From contig OX393562.1 in assembly GCA_947652115.1 (NCBI GenBank), positions 33,241,743-33,305,742 on the forward strand: a stretch of 64,000 nucleotides of DNA, written 5' to 3'. Made by a program: the position numbers and the translations under genes. Below, one piece after another: positions 24,035-35,671 of this stretch. The notes under the pieces were generated by a model that did not search any database, was not told where the DNA came from, and saw only the letters and a list, made by a program, of their open reading frames with translations. The DNA comes from Blastomussa wellsi (taxonomy: Eukaryota > Cnidaria > Anthozoa > Scleractinia > Plerogyridae). Positions within the stretch are counted from its first letter, which is position 1. Each line of letters starts with the position of its first letter.

Positions 24035-24583
24035 GTGACTGACCCAAATCTACGCCTGTTGATTCAGACGCCGTCCTTCTTGGCCGTTCCTAATACATTT
24101 CCAGTAAAACCAGTCAACAGCAGCAGCATACATTATAATAATTATGCATTAGGATCGGTACATAAAAAGTACGTACGGCGTCTGAATCAAATCCGTTCCA
24201 AAGGCGAAATTCTCGGTCAAGACAGGCGGGAAGAACGGGTGAGCCGTTCCAAATTGGTTCAGAAAGTTCGGCTCATGAAAAGATCGGCGTCTGAACCGGG
24301 CCTGAAGGATCGGAGACCACAGAAAATGAGCAATCGCAAAATTGTAAAAAGTGTGGAATTATACTATTTCGTTTTTCTATTCTATGACTGTTTGCCGGCT
24401 GTCGCATGCGTTAGTTTAGTTTCTCGACACCGACTCGAGTCCTCAACTCCTCAAAACGAAATTACTAAGATTAATTTTGCTGCAAAATTTATGGGCGTCG
24501 GTGCAAACAGCTACCAACTGCCACAAGGGTCCAAAGATTATGCCTCCGAAATCTCTGGATGGCGATTCCGCGCAAGCCCCTGA
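24035..24583 (+). other. 182-codon open frame of unknown identity with internal inverted repeats
   Basis: The frame is open from 24035 to a TGA at 24583. Its middle is very basic (RSKGEILGQDRREERVSRSK and nearby). GATTCAGACGCCGT near 24061 is the reverse complement of ACGGCGTCTGAATC near 24174, so part of the frame is a fold-back structure. This favours a repeat-derived frame over a host gene. No family recognised. Confidence 0.25.
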
Positions 24584-24699
24584 GGTCTCACGTGCCAGTG
24601 ACGGCAAAGGCCCTTTTATCGAAAACGGACCAGCTGCTGTTTTAATTAAAGAAATTCTGTGCTTTCATTGTGGGACATTGTCGTGTATTGCGCATGCGT

Positions 24700-24948
24700 A
24701 ATACTAAAATTATATAGAACCATGACCAATGACTGGCAATTTAAGTTTAATATGTGGCCATATGTAGCCAACAAGTCAACGAATGCACAAATAAGGAAAA
24801 CAGTGTGCTTGGGTTTATAACGCTACGGTGTTTTGAAAGTTTGGTACGTGAGGTCCAATACTCGAGTATCATTCTCTAGTAACAAAGAAGATTATTTTCT
24901 TCGCTTACCGAGTGTTAATTATAAGACAACAAACAAGACTCAATACTG

Positions 24949-24980
<32 letters not shown>

Positions 24981-25457
24981 CTAAAACATCTCATATCCAA
25001 CAAACGTGAGTGGAATGATTGTTTTATTAAAAAAGCCCCAAAAATATTGTACAAACATTGCGAAAAATGATCTCAGATACCATTGCCTCTAAACCAATCA
25101 GAACTCGGGAAATGCAATATACGATTGCTGATTATAATTGTGAATATCATTCTTAGCATTTTAGCAGATCATATGTTGTAAATTTAAAATTGTCTATTAT
25201 TATTATTTTTATTATTATTAGAGGTTTGTCGGGTTCAAGCGCTAGCGGCGCCATTGTGTTGTTCTTCAGATCTCTCCACCTGGGAGTATGAATAAATACA
25301 GTACGAGTTATAAGAACAGCAGTTGCGACCCGCTGAAATATTTCTTGGTTTGCGGATAGAGCGATGCCCAGACAAGCAGCAAAACAGTCAAAATCGACTG
25401 AGCAAATGAACAGAGATGTTTTTATGATATCATCAGAAGAACCACCGCGAAACAAGA
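24700..25457. other. Unexplained intergenic DNA
   Basis: AT-rich, with a short (TTA)n run near 25195-25220. No gene was recognised. Confidence 0.35.
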
Positions 25458-27180
25458 ATGACAGAAAGAGAGGGTATATTCATTGAAGTGATGAGACGAT
25501 TATGGGACGAAATTAGTTATGGAAATCTTGTTATAAGAGCCCAAAATTTGAGAGACCAGGCCGCAAGAATGTTCTGTGGCTACTGCTTTAGAGGAGTCGA
25601 GACCGATCAGTATGATGATAAAAATAATGAAAATGTTGAAAAGCAAATAAGCCAAAATACTATTCGCAAAATGATAGCCTGAATTTGCATACATCTCCAC
25701 TTCAAGTTTCCGGGCATTCGGGAAGTGTGACGAAACGTTTGGTGAAAACCCTTTCGCCGAGGTGCCGGGTTCGTTGCCGTAATTTCCAACTTTGGGCACA
25801 CCGCAATCGATTGTTTGGGGTCAACAGGAAGAAAAGGTGATAACAATCAGCTCTTCAGAAATCATCAACGCGTATAATGAGATAATTGCTTGGCGCAAAA
25901 ACACTTTTTTTAACTGATTCCGTACGGGAAAATTGACAGAGAATTTATTGATCAGCTGACAAGCGCATAAACGACTGGAATTTTAAGGTAGAAAGTCAGC
26001 ACATAGCTTTCAAAGCGGCCTTTGTTCTTCTTGCACTAGAGCTGCAAAAACCAAATCTAAGGCATGGGATCATCAAGAATGCTTGGCACGGAGGTTAGCA
26101 CGGTGGAAAGATGGTCAAATAGCTGAAATGTTACGAGAAGGGCGAGCTAGCCAAAAACGCCTAGTTGGATCCCATCAGAAGAAAGATCATCAGCATAAAG
26201 CAAAAATATTTGCGAAACTCACCATAGAGGGCTATATAAACTCCTCCCTACGCGATACCTAACTGATGACTGACTGACTGATGATGTCATGAAGCAACTG
26301 CATGACAAGCCCCCCCCGGGGGGGGGGGGGGTGCTTGGACCATGTTAGGGTGTAGGGGCGCCGCTGGAGGTCCAAAACCCTGACCCTGTTTACGACCAAA
26401 ATAATCCCGGCAAACGTCCTCAGATTCCCTCTCAGACTCGCTTGAATTATATACCCTATTCAGGACTGAGGGGTAAAAAAAACCATACCCTATCCAGCGG
26501 CACGTCCCCGTATAGCCCATATAAGGGAGTACCCCCCTCCCTTCCCGGGTGACAGGCACCCAAAGGCGCAACCAGCAAACTTAAGATGACAAAGAACTAA
26601 AGGCACTGGAGGTCCCACGAACGTAGATGCAAATGGTTCAAAGGATCTTTGCAACCAAGTCTTTCAAGACGTCTGGCTCCAATTTGTGCGATGCTCTTAC
26701 AACTCTGACTCGCCGATTGTGCACATAATACACTGATCCCGCGGCTATTGAACCGATCATAGCGAGTCGTCTTTTCCCACTCATCTCCCGTTTGTAGGTA
26801 GTGAGTCAATAAGCCAACATTGCTGGTTTACAGATGATGCGGCAGGATGTGGATCGCTACAGAACATCAGGGTGTGGTGGGATGAGCTGACAATGACCGG
26901 ACCGGACTTAGGTTACTATCCTAATGCTGGAAAATGCTGGCTTGTTAGGTAGCCCGATAAGGAGGAAAATGCTTGGAGTATCTTTGAAGAAACAGCAATT
27001 AACATCACCACTGATGAAGGAAGCACCTGGGTGTGCAATGACGTTGAAATTGAACCAGTTTTGTCACCCAAATGCAGACTCCTATAGGGATATGGGTCCA
27101 GACCAGATATTCAGGCAGCCCGGCTTACTTTGCTTAAGAGGTTCACGAGAGTCTAGGAGAATGCATTTAGTTGGACATTG
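25458..27180 (+). mobile_element. Decayed reverse-transcriptase retroelement
   Basis: Several broken segments lie in order on the plus strand. The first (25458 on) reads VMRRLWDEISYGNLVIRAQN then LRDQAAR. A second (about 26030-26240) reads QECLARRLARWKDGQIAEML then REGRASQKRL. A third (about 26820-27040) reads WFTDDAAGCGSLQNIRVWWD then TGPDLGYYPNAGKCWL; its F-x-DD resembles the reverse transcriptase active site. Stops and frameshifts separate them. The order and motifs recall retroelement proteins common in cnidarians; the exact clade is uncertain. A GC-rich insert occupies 26305-26570. Confidence 0.65.
26305..26570. repeat. GC-rich insert in the retroelement, with C8/G-run
   Basis: Begins with a run of C then G (CCCCCCCCGGGGGGGG) and contains GTACCCCCCTCCCTTCC near its far end. 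It separates the Arg-rich and reverse-transcriptase segments of the retroelement, so it was probably inserted later. Read on the minus strand it starts GGGAGTACCC-like; no TSD was identified. Confidence 0.4.
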
Positions 27181-27299
27181 ATTTGGATAGTGAAAGGCAC
27201 TGAGAACGCTATTTCTTCATGTGGAACTCTAGCCAAAGCAAGGAATATTATTACTTTCTTAAGTTTCTAACTCAAAACATGAAATGAACTTAATTGTAA

Positions 27300-27640
27300 T
27301 GGAAAAATTTTATAAATTATAATCGTTATTTGACGATAAAAAATTGCGATAAAACATTTCGATCGACGTTTAGCTCACGTCATTACCAAGTCAAAAAGGT
27401 AACGATCAAAAATCTTTAAATTTTACATAAAACAATAGGTGATGGAATGGTCCTTATAAAAAAAGAGTTTTGCGCGAATGGAATCAGTGAGGATTGCGTT
27501 CCTTGATGACAAGCACCCTGGGGGCGTAGCACTTAACCCCCAGGCTAGCCCCTGGGGGCGCCGCACTTCAGCCCCAAAGCTCAGCCCCCCGAGGGCGCCG
27601 CACTTCAGCCCCAAAGCTCTTTTTATGGTGAAGAAGGCAT
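27300..27640 (-). repeat. Repeat family B fragment with about 2.5 minisatellite monomers
   Basis: 27310-27450 matches the reverse complement of 35160-35320 (shared TTGCGATAAAACATTTCG, CAAGTCAAAAAGGTAACGA and ACAATAGGTGAT). 27520-27625 carries about two and a half 36-bp-type monomers (GGGCGTAGCACTTAACCCCC, CAGCCCCAAAGCTC). The strand of the unit relative to 34-35 kb is partly inverted, so the fragment is rearranged. Confidence 0.6.
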
Positions 27641-29866
27641 CTTAAACTCACGAATCGAGAAAAAAAATGATTTACGTAAATGCATCAAGAGGACCGTGAC
27701 TTTCTGATATGCGGCCAGGGTTTTTATATTATTTGGGCGTAGAGATTCTGAACGCTGTCAAAGGCATTAATATTGAGTTTAAAATAACGTGTAATTAAAA
27801 GGTCATTGCCTTCTTTTTCAGGAAATAAGGAAAATGAACTCGGCTTGGTTTTTTTTTGTTGTCACCTTGGCCGATGTCATCGCTTTTGGGAGATTTGTTG
27901 TCAGTTTCTGTTTAAGGCAAAAACTTCCATTTCTTCCAAAAACGATCAAATACGCCAAAAAGATAACAAATAAAACAAGCTTGATGAATTTTCCTTATTT
28001 CACTGAAAAGAAGGCAAAATTGGATGTTACTGATCTTTTATTCCACGTTATTTCAAACTTTATACAATGTCTTAAACAGCTTTCAGAATCTCAACGGCCG
28101 AGAATATAACAAAACACAGCGAACATCAGGAAGTCACGTTCCACTAATTGATACGTTTAAATAAATCTTTTTTTCTCGAATCGCGAGTTTGGGACACCTG
28201 TGATTACAAGCGAGTGACCAGGACAACAGATTTTGCCGCTCCAAACCACAGGAGGTGCGGCTTCTCTTTCTTGCTATATGTTGCACGTATCTCCTATTAT
28301 GTTAGAGCGGTTTTCAATCGAGTGTCAAACGAAATTTTTTATGTTAAGGAATTACGTCGTTCATAATTGCTTGGTGCTCCAGAACAATTATCAGGGTGCC
28401 AGCTGATCAAAACAACTGGCTCTTTCCACACTCTCGTTCAGGCTGGAGAAAAAGGAAACACATACCAAAATTAATATAAACCATTTTTTCGTTTTTAGTC
28501 TAATCTCTCTTGTTACTATCTAGTTTAAACCAACATGCACGTTCTTCGAACAAGACCTGAACTCGTTCAGAAAAAAAACACGGCCCTAGACTCATTTACT
28601 TCGCTTTATTACAGCAACCATTTTAATTAACGTCGTTAAATGTTTAGTGTTGCAATGAATTTAGAGTACTTTGGTAAAACGTGTATTTTTTTCAAAGGTA
28701 CAAAAACGTTAAATTTTCGTCAAGCAATATGCAGAATATTGGACGAAATCCCAAAAATTGAAAGTTAGAATACTTATCTGAGTAGAGTCGTTTCCAATCG
28801 TCAACTTGCGTCACGGCCCATGAGCAACAGACCTTGTCGCTCCATCCTGAATGATTACATCTTCGGATCCCGTACTTTCTTGTTCGATACGTCTGTTGAG
28901 TAGTCAACCTGGAAGAAGACAGGATACGTCATAACTTAAGCCTTTGCATTTTTCTTTCATGCAACCTTTTTTGTTCTCCAAAGTGATAATCATTATAAAA
29001 TCGTCTGAATTTCGTGCTTGGTCGGAAGAACACATTTCTCTTAAATAAAAGTTTGCTTTGAGTTCCCACACACGATACGCTACCTGGACAACAACACGTA
29101 CAGATTTATCATTTAATTTATTGGAAGCGGCCGTTGGATTAACGTTCATGAACGAATGATACAGAGGTTGCCGGAGAGACGAATTCATAATATGATTTCG
29201 TCTCTATCTCTGAGCAATGGCATGTATCGTACCGGAACGATACACTAATTGGCTGCCATTGAACTCTAGAAGCAAATGAAATGTGCGTAAGAAACATATA
29301 TAAACGAACAGAAACCTATGTAATTGCTCACGAAGAAAATGCTTCTGGTACCTTAGCATTTCATCAACTGTACTGCAAACGAATTCTATGGCGACACCTC
29401 GAAACACGAAGTTGCCATGCATATCAAGCCTTGGAAAAAGCCAAAATTGGGCGACTCGAAACTGCAAAAATGAAGCAGTTATCCTGCAATGAGTAACAAC
29501 TCAAACAGAGAAGAAACATGGACTTACCTTAAACACAAAGAAAGGCACGAACGTCCGCAACTCACCTCAGAGCACAACAGCGACCAAGTGAATGCTAAAC
29601 CTGTGGGCATGTCATTCATCTGGCACTTTTCATTCCACGCCAAAACGAAAAACATGCTTTGCTTAAAAACAATGCACTTGTTATCGTTTTTGTCGGTATT
29701 GAATAACTTGTACAATGCCTCTAGAAACGCACGCACTGCAATAAATCTGCAAGGAATGTTATATTTTTCTGAATCAGAACGTCAATGACGTCGAATAGTT
29801 TTGAGGAAATGGAAATACCTCAATTTCGCACTAAATTCGTTCACTTCTCAGAATTAAAACGCGTTA
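27641..29866. other. Unexplained intergenic DNA
   Basis: No gene can be called. A minus-strand segment at 28907-28780 after a TCTTCCAG acceptor reads CNHSGWSDKVCCSWAV, a Cys-rich stretch that might be an exon, but there is no clear donor and no partner exon. A plus-strand 91-codon frame at 27834-28109 has a hydrophobic start and no recognisable family. Confidence 0.3.
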
Positions 29867-30171
29867 TGGTTTAAAATAAGCTTTCAGTTGCCAATATCCT
29901 TTAAAAGAATGATAAAAATGGCGTGAATAATTAATATACATACCGAGATTTACGCGCCAAAAAGCATCGAGATAAAAATAGTCTCTTCGCGCTAGAGAAG
30001 CCAGCTGATTGGTCATACCATTTTTTTCACTAGTGAAAAACGACGTATCGACGCTCTGATTAGCTATATCATTATTTCACTAGTGAAAAAAACCGTGTCG
30101 CTCGCTCGCCGCTCCTCTTGACTGACAAACAGCACATTTCTAAGAGCTTAGGCGCATTTTTATTTTGAAAG

Positions 30172-31526
30172 ATGGCTTCAAATAAGACTAACCGTTTTCA
30201 GAGCCTAGATTCATCAGTAGAAGAGTTCATAGACGGACAGGAAAATGAAAACACAAAGAAAAAGACCAAACACGATGTTGCTCTGTTCCACGAATTTCTT
30301 GTTTTGAAAGGCGAGACGAGACAAATGGACGAGTTGACTCCTCAAGAGCTGAACAAGTTTCTCAGCGAGTTCCTTATAACGGTTCGCAAAAAAGAAGACG
30401 CCGAGGAATACGAGCCTAATTCCTTAAGGGCATTCTTCGCTAGCTTTGAGCGGCATTTGAAGAAAAAAAACTATGGACTTTGCCTTATGAAAGACGTCCA
30501 GTTCGAGCAAACTCGGAAAGCGCTTCAGTCAAAGAAAAGGGATCTAAAACGGAAAGGCAAGGGCAACAAGCCTAATGCTTCTGCTGCTTTAAGTGAGGAA
30601 GATATTCAAGTTCTGTATGAAAAGGATCTCTTGGGAAGTTCCACGGCAGAAGCGCTTTTAAACACGGTGTGGTTCAACAACACAATTCATTTCGGGTTAC
30701 GAGGCTGCAAGGAGCACAGAGAAATGTGTTGGGAGACGTAAAACTTTGTCAAACTTCCACAGGGCAGGAGTACCTCGAATTCAATGAAAGAGAAACCAAA
30801 ACTCGTTCAGGAAAAGATCCTCGGAATGTAAGATCCGTTGCACCGAAAATGTTTGCTGTGCCGAACAACGAGAAATGTCCAGTAAAGGCCTACAAAGTCT
30901 ACGCAGAAAAGCGACCCGCGGAAATGAAAACCGACGATGCACCGTTTTACTTGGCAGTAAACAATGTAAAATCTGGCTCCGGCAAACCTTGGTTCAAAAA
31001 AGCTCCAATCGGTGTAAATAAACTTAATACTTTAATGAAAACAATGGCACAGAAAGCCGGACTCGGGCCAAACTTCAAAAGCCACAGCGGCAGAAAAACT
31101 ATGATTCAAACTTAAGTCAACAACGACGTGCCGCCAACTGATATTATGCAACTGTCAGGACACAAAAACGTTCAAAGTATCACTAGCTACTCTACCGTCT
31201 CACAGAAACAACAGTTGAACATGTCTCACACTCTCACTGGACTGAGTTCGGGAGAAATAGCTCCACAGTCTGGCTCTTCTATTCGCGAGAAAAGAATGCA
31301 CGAGTTTGACGAACTCACTTATCCAGCATTTCGTCCAACTTTTTCTCAGCAAAGCAAGCAAGCAGCACAGCAGCCCCTTTATCTTTTTTCAGGTGCTGTT
31401 ATAAGCGGAGGATATATTAGTGTGGCAATAAACACTTTAAATCAATCGCCCACTCTTTCAGTGCGAGAGGAAAACCCTAGCGAAACTTATAAAAGAATCA
31501 AACCTCTTGATTCGGATTCTGACTAG
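30172..31526 (+). pseudogene. Crypton/ZMYM-like tyrosine recombinase, broken
   Basis: Tyrosine recombinases of the Crypton group and the domesticated ZMYM2/QRICH1/KCTD1-type (DUF3504) domains cut and join DNA through a tyrosine. The frame starts at ATG 30172, runs to about 30730, shifts by one base (apparent loss of one G where CWGDVKL is expected), continues to an in-frame TAA at 31113-31115 (probably from TTA), then resumes to 31526. The catalytic set is visible across the breaks: first Arg in HFGLRGCKEH, HxxR in KSHSGRKTM, a histidine in LSGHKN and the candidate tyrosine in ITSYS. The N-terminal part is a SAM-like core-binding region with ELNKFLSEFL. Two lesions make it non-functional unless rescued. 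Confidence 0.85.
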
Positions 31527-31854
31527 TGCTTGTCAATTCAAGCATGCGGGTTCTGATAAACAACAAAAAATGAAGGCTCGGGTTTTCACTTCTGTATTTC
31601 AAATTTTGAACTTGCGTAGAACTATTTCGACATATTTTCAGGATGTCTTATTTTATTCTAACTAGTTCTGCCTTTTAACGGCATTTTTGCTTGATAATTT
31701 AGATGTAAAGTATTTTACAAGGAAGCCATTTCAGTGCAACTCTCGAACTGTGAGGGGGCTTGACCGCGCGTTGTTTTCCTTTGAAATAAAATAAAAATAT
31801 GTTTATCTTTGAGTTCTGTTCGCTTATGAATCTCGGTACGTATATAATAAATAA

Positions 31855-31989
31855 GTTATTTCACGGTTAGTTCGCTTGTACGATTTTTATTCACTCGTTG
31901 TGTAAAACAAACTCACTCGCTGCCTTCGTTCGTTTGTTTTACACAACTTGTGAATAAAAATCGTACGCGCTCACCAACCGTGAAATAAC
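31855..31989. repeat. Hairpin with arms of about 57 bp
   Basis: Left arm GTTATTTCACGGTTAGTTCG...GTACGATTTTTATTCAC...TTGTGTAAAACAAAC pairs with its near reverse complement at 31932-31989 around a 20-bp centre. It lies between the recombinase relic and the right inverted flank, and may be a subterminal structure of that element. Confidence 0.75.
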
Positions 31990-32131
31990 CTATAATGAAT
32001 ATATATGTTAAAATGTGTGAAAAAAATACAGAATAAAAACTGCATAAATGTATTTCTTTCACACTTTTCACTGTTTATATTCATTCATTAGCTCCATTTT
32101 TGTCATTCGTTAGAAAACTTATTTTAAACCA

Positions 32132-33779
32132 AATTTTTAACCCGATAACGTTTCAAATTCTTACAATATGTTTGACCCTTTAACGCACAATCGTACAAAT
32201 TTGTACGAAAACCACTAGCAATGATATGAAAATCTGCAGCTCTCACAGATCTGAACGCTTGATAGTAATAATCGCTTGTTATCGCAAAGTGATAATTTTT
32301 GAATCATTTCAAGCCAAATACCTTGCTACAGCTCTGAATTTTCGTCGCATATGGCTATTTGTGATGCAGCAAATCCGAATTTCTCGTTTTCTACTGCATA
32401 GTCTACACGTCAAGCCTTCTCCTTCTCGTTCACAAGCAAAATTTTCTATCAAACCTTCAGCGAAATGAGATAAAATGTTTAAAAACGTTTTACCTTTCTC
32501 TTTTTAATGTTTTTTACAGGCTACAACCATCACATGCACCATTTGAACAATAAAAATGCCAACAAACAGCCAAAATGAACGACCGAGCGCTTATAAGAGT
32601 GGACTGGGCGCGAGCCGTTTCAATGGCGTTTTTTCCACATTTAGCCGTATGACTCTAACTCAAAATTTAAAACTTAGCATTAATTAAAATAAAATAAAAT
32701 AAAAATCTGTAAGACAGATTTTTCACAAAATAGGAAAATGTGATATTTTGCCCTTTTAAAAAATAGCTTTTTTAAAAATTTTGGCTGTGGACGTGATTTA
32801 GCGACATAAATAAATTGTGAAAGTTTCATCATCGGTATTACGGTAGGTTTTCGAGAAATTTTGAGTCAAAAACAGGTTTTTACAGCCTTGGACGAGAATT
32901 GAATCCACCATAAGAAAAAAGATGGCGCCTGTACATTTTACCATAATACTTTGCCAACCAAATAAAGCCCATACAGAAAGGTATGGCTTAATGGCAGTCG
33001 TTCCTTGTACTAACAGCATTATTGCTCTTGTCGAGTTTGAACGACTTACAACGTTTCTTTGTGTTTTTATACGCTCTTTTAGACCAATTTTAAGCCCCAA
33101 AAATAGTGACATGATACAAAATTCGTCTTGTCATTTCATAACTGTAAATTAGGGTAGCAATGCAGTTTTTAGGTTTATTGCATGGAGATATCTTTACTCT
33201 TGCTAGAAAATATCTATATAATAACAAAATAAATTTGGCACTTTTTCCACAAGACGGGTGATTGCCAATAAGGGTATATATATTGATATATAGATAGTAT
33301 GTATTCCTTTCAAAGCTTGTGAGATCACTTTTTTATAAAAATGTATGCAAATGATGGTAGGCTGCCCCCTTAACTCAAATTACTCTAAGAAGACTGTAGT
33401 TTGGGCATAATAACAAAATCACGAAGTCTACTAATTCAATTAAATTATTATTTACAACATAAAATGGCATCACAGACTTAAACATTTCCAGCGCAAGAGT
33501 TGACCCGGCAAGCCATGCATGGTCTCAAATGAACTGAGGAATAGTGTGTTACATCAAGGATTCGCTTGATTTTTAGGCAGCTCCGGATTAAAGCTGAGAA
33601 ATGTACTTTGATTAGTGACCCGCACATGGTTCATGTCGGTCAGCGACCGGAAACTGAACAAATCGCCGTTAAGATCAGCGGAAAACCGATCTGGCACTTC
33701 TACCTACCGGCAGAATCTCCATAAAAAAGTATGAACATGCATCAATCGTACTCACATTAAATAGGGCTCTGTACTTCCA
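32132..33779. other. AT-rich intergenic DNA
   Basis: No gene recognised; open frames are short. Nothing repeated elsewhere in the window was noticed here. Confidence 0.4.
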
Positions 33780-35345
33780 CGCTATTCCTCGGTTTTCCCA
33801 AGCAGCTAGCCATTTTCTAGGAAATTAAATGCAATTACCCGGATGTAACGAATTTTTTTTGGGCGAGAAACAATACTGCCAAAATTACAGCACAATTTCT
33901 CTAAGTCTTTCGCCACAGAATACTTCCAGCCACATATCGGCATGGCCGCCTCGAATCACCCGTCAAGTCCGCTAGTGAGTCCTATTTGGTGTGGCGAAGG
34001 ACTTTTTGCCGTCTAAAGCAAGCACCTCACTATCCCGCCTCGCACAAACCGTAACGAGTTGAGAAGTTCACCCGTTAGAGCTTTGTTTAAGGAAAGATAA
34101 TAGCCGACGCTTAGATTGCAAATCGTTGGACTTCCACCTTCATTGGACTTAATGATGTCCTCCGGCAAACTTCCTTTAGACGGCAGGATATTGGTAAACC
34201 TACAGATCAGCTACCGCGCGCTGTCAAAAATTTAAACCGATGTATGTACTCAGCGAGCTGGGGCCTGGGTAAAACTGGCAAAACATAACGGCTGCGGAGG
34301 TGGAATAGGGGGAAGGGCTATAGAAGAAAGTACCAAACATCACGAATTTGGCATGACAACATTATGAAGGGTAAAATTTCATGCAAAGAATGGCCAATAG
34401 CCACCTACGGTTACTACCAAAAGAAAACAAAATAGATCGAGCTCTAAAACTTTATTGCCTCAAGCAACTTTTTGCTAAATCAAAAGAGCTTAAAAGTTAA
34501 CCCCCACAGCGCAGCCCCAAAGGGCGTAGCACTTAACCCCCACAGCGCAGCCCCAAAGGGCGTAGCACTTAACCCCCACAGCGCAGCCCCAAAGGGCGTA
34601 GCACTTAACCCCCACAGCGCAGCCCCAAAGGGCGTAGCACTTAACCCCCACAGCGCAGCCCCAAAGGGCGTAGCACTTAACCCCCACAGCGCAGCCCCAA
34701 AGGGCGTAGCACTTAACCCCCACAGCGCAGCCCCAAAGGGCGTTGCACTTAACCCCCACAGCGCAGCCCCAAAGGGCGTAGCACTTAACCCCCACAGCGC
34801 AGCCCCTGAGGGCGTAGCACTTAACCCACGAAGCTCAGCCCCTGAGGGCGTAGCACTTAACCCCCAAAGCTCAGCCCCTGAGGGCGTAGCACTTAACCCC
34901 CAAAGCTCAGCCCCTGAGGGCGTAGCACTTAACCCCCAAAGCTCAGCCCCTGAGGGCGTCGCACTTCACCCCCGAAGCTCAGCCCCTGAGGGGTGTAGCT
35001 TTCTTTGAGGAGGCTAATGTCCGCATGGGTTTTGAAGACGTGTTTGCTAATCGCATAGTTTTTGTGCTCCACGATACGTTGGTTAAGGTTTCGAGCTGTG
35101 CAGTCGACGAAATCTGAATCACCCAGATCACATACAAAAGAATAAACAACGCATTGTGGATTTACGATTGGAGGATCACCTATTGTTTTATTTAGTATTT
35201 AAATATTTTGTGTCGTTACCTTTTTGACTTGATAATAACGTGAGCTGAACGTTAAAACATTGTTAATATGCTTTTACGAAATGTTTTATCGCAACTTTTG
35301 ATCGTCAAATGTTTTAAAAACCCGCCTCTTATTCATATAATCGTT
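33780..35345. repeat. Repeat family B, copy 2 (expanded minisatellite)
   Basis: The left part (33830-34370) aligns with 6530-7060 in the same orientation and order. The middle is the 36-bp minisatellite array. The right part (35150-35345) is the inverse of 27310-27450. The unit ends near an (ATT)n run at 35340-35367. The three loci together define a dispersed family about 1.5 kb long. Confidence 0.65.
34499..34999. repeat. 36-bp minisatellite, about 14 units
   Basis: The unit starts AACCCCCACAGCGCAGCCCC and continues AAAGGGCGTAGCACTT. Nine or so left units are nearly identical, while right units vary (AAAGCTCAGCCCCTGAGGG). The 36-bp period is a multiple of three, so both strands stay open: NPHSAAPKGVAL on plus and a Tyr/Trp/Cys repeat on minus. 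The homogeneous left half suggests recent expansion. The left-to-right gradient matches the more diverged monomers at 7.6 and 27.5 kb. Confidence 0.9.
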
Positions 35346-35671
35346 ATTATTATTATTATTATTATTACTACTACAAAGAAAAGTTTTCATGCGTACTACA
35401 CTTCAATCACACAATTTGGATACAATTTTTGGCCTTGATCCTTTATGTAATGAAAATGGAAAGCTTAGAGATGAAGTTGATTAGGCCACCTTTGAAATTC
35501 GATGTCCCATTGATCCATTCTCGATATATTTGCCTTTGCGCGCGGAAAGCCAAGTTAAGTATCTTGATACGCATAAGTATAATCCTTGAACTGGACTTTG
35601 TTCAGGCAAGTTTTAAAAGCATTGCCGAACAGACCGAAGGTTCAGGTTGACGGACAGATTGCTAAGCCGCC

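Larger units (their letters stand above)
29867..32131 (+). mobile_element. Tyrosine-recombinase element (Crypton-like) between inverted flanks
   Basis: The recombinase relic at 30172-31526 sits between two diverged inverted sequences: 29867-29940 (TGGTTTAAAATAAGCTTTC, GAATGATAAAAATGG) and 32053-32131 in reverse complement (TGGTTTAAAATAAGTTTTC, GAATGACAAAAATGG). A hairpin (31855-31989) lies inside the right flank, and two TTTCACTAGTGAAAA palindromes lie inside the left (near 30030 and 30080). Classical Cryptons lack terminal inverted repeats, so these may be true element ends or an older host repeat. Confidence 0.55.

Noticed and set aside
28780..28907. Cys-rich minus-strand exon (CNHSGWSDKVCCSWAV)
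   Set aside because: Acceptor is present but no donor or neighbouring exon could be joined; left unassigned.
34499..34999. CRISPR-like direct repeats
   Set aside because: Units abut without unique spacers and the genome is eukaryotic; it is a minisatellite.
34472..35008. 178-codon plus-strand frame and 101-codon minus-strand frame across the 36-bp array
   Set aside because: Both follow from a period divisible by three; no start context, splice signals or family support a protein.
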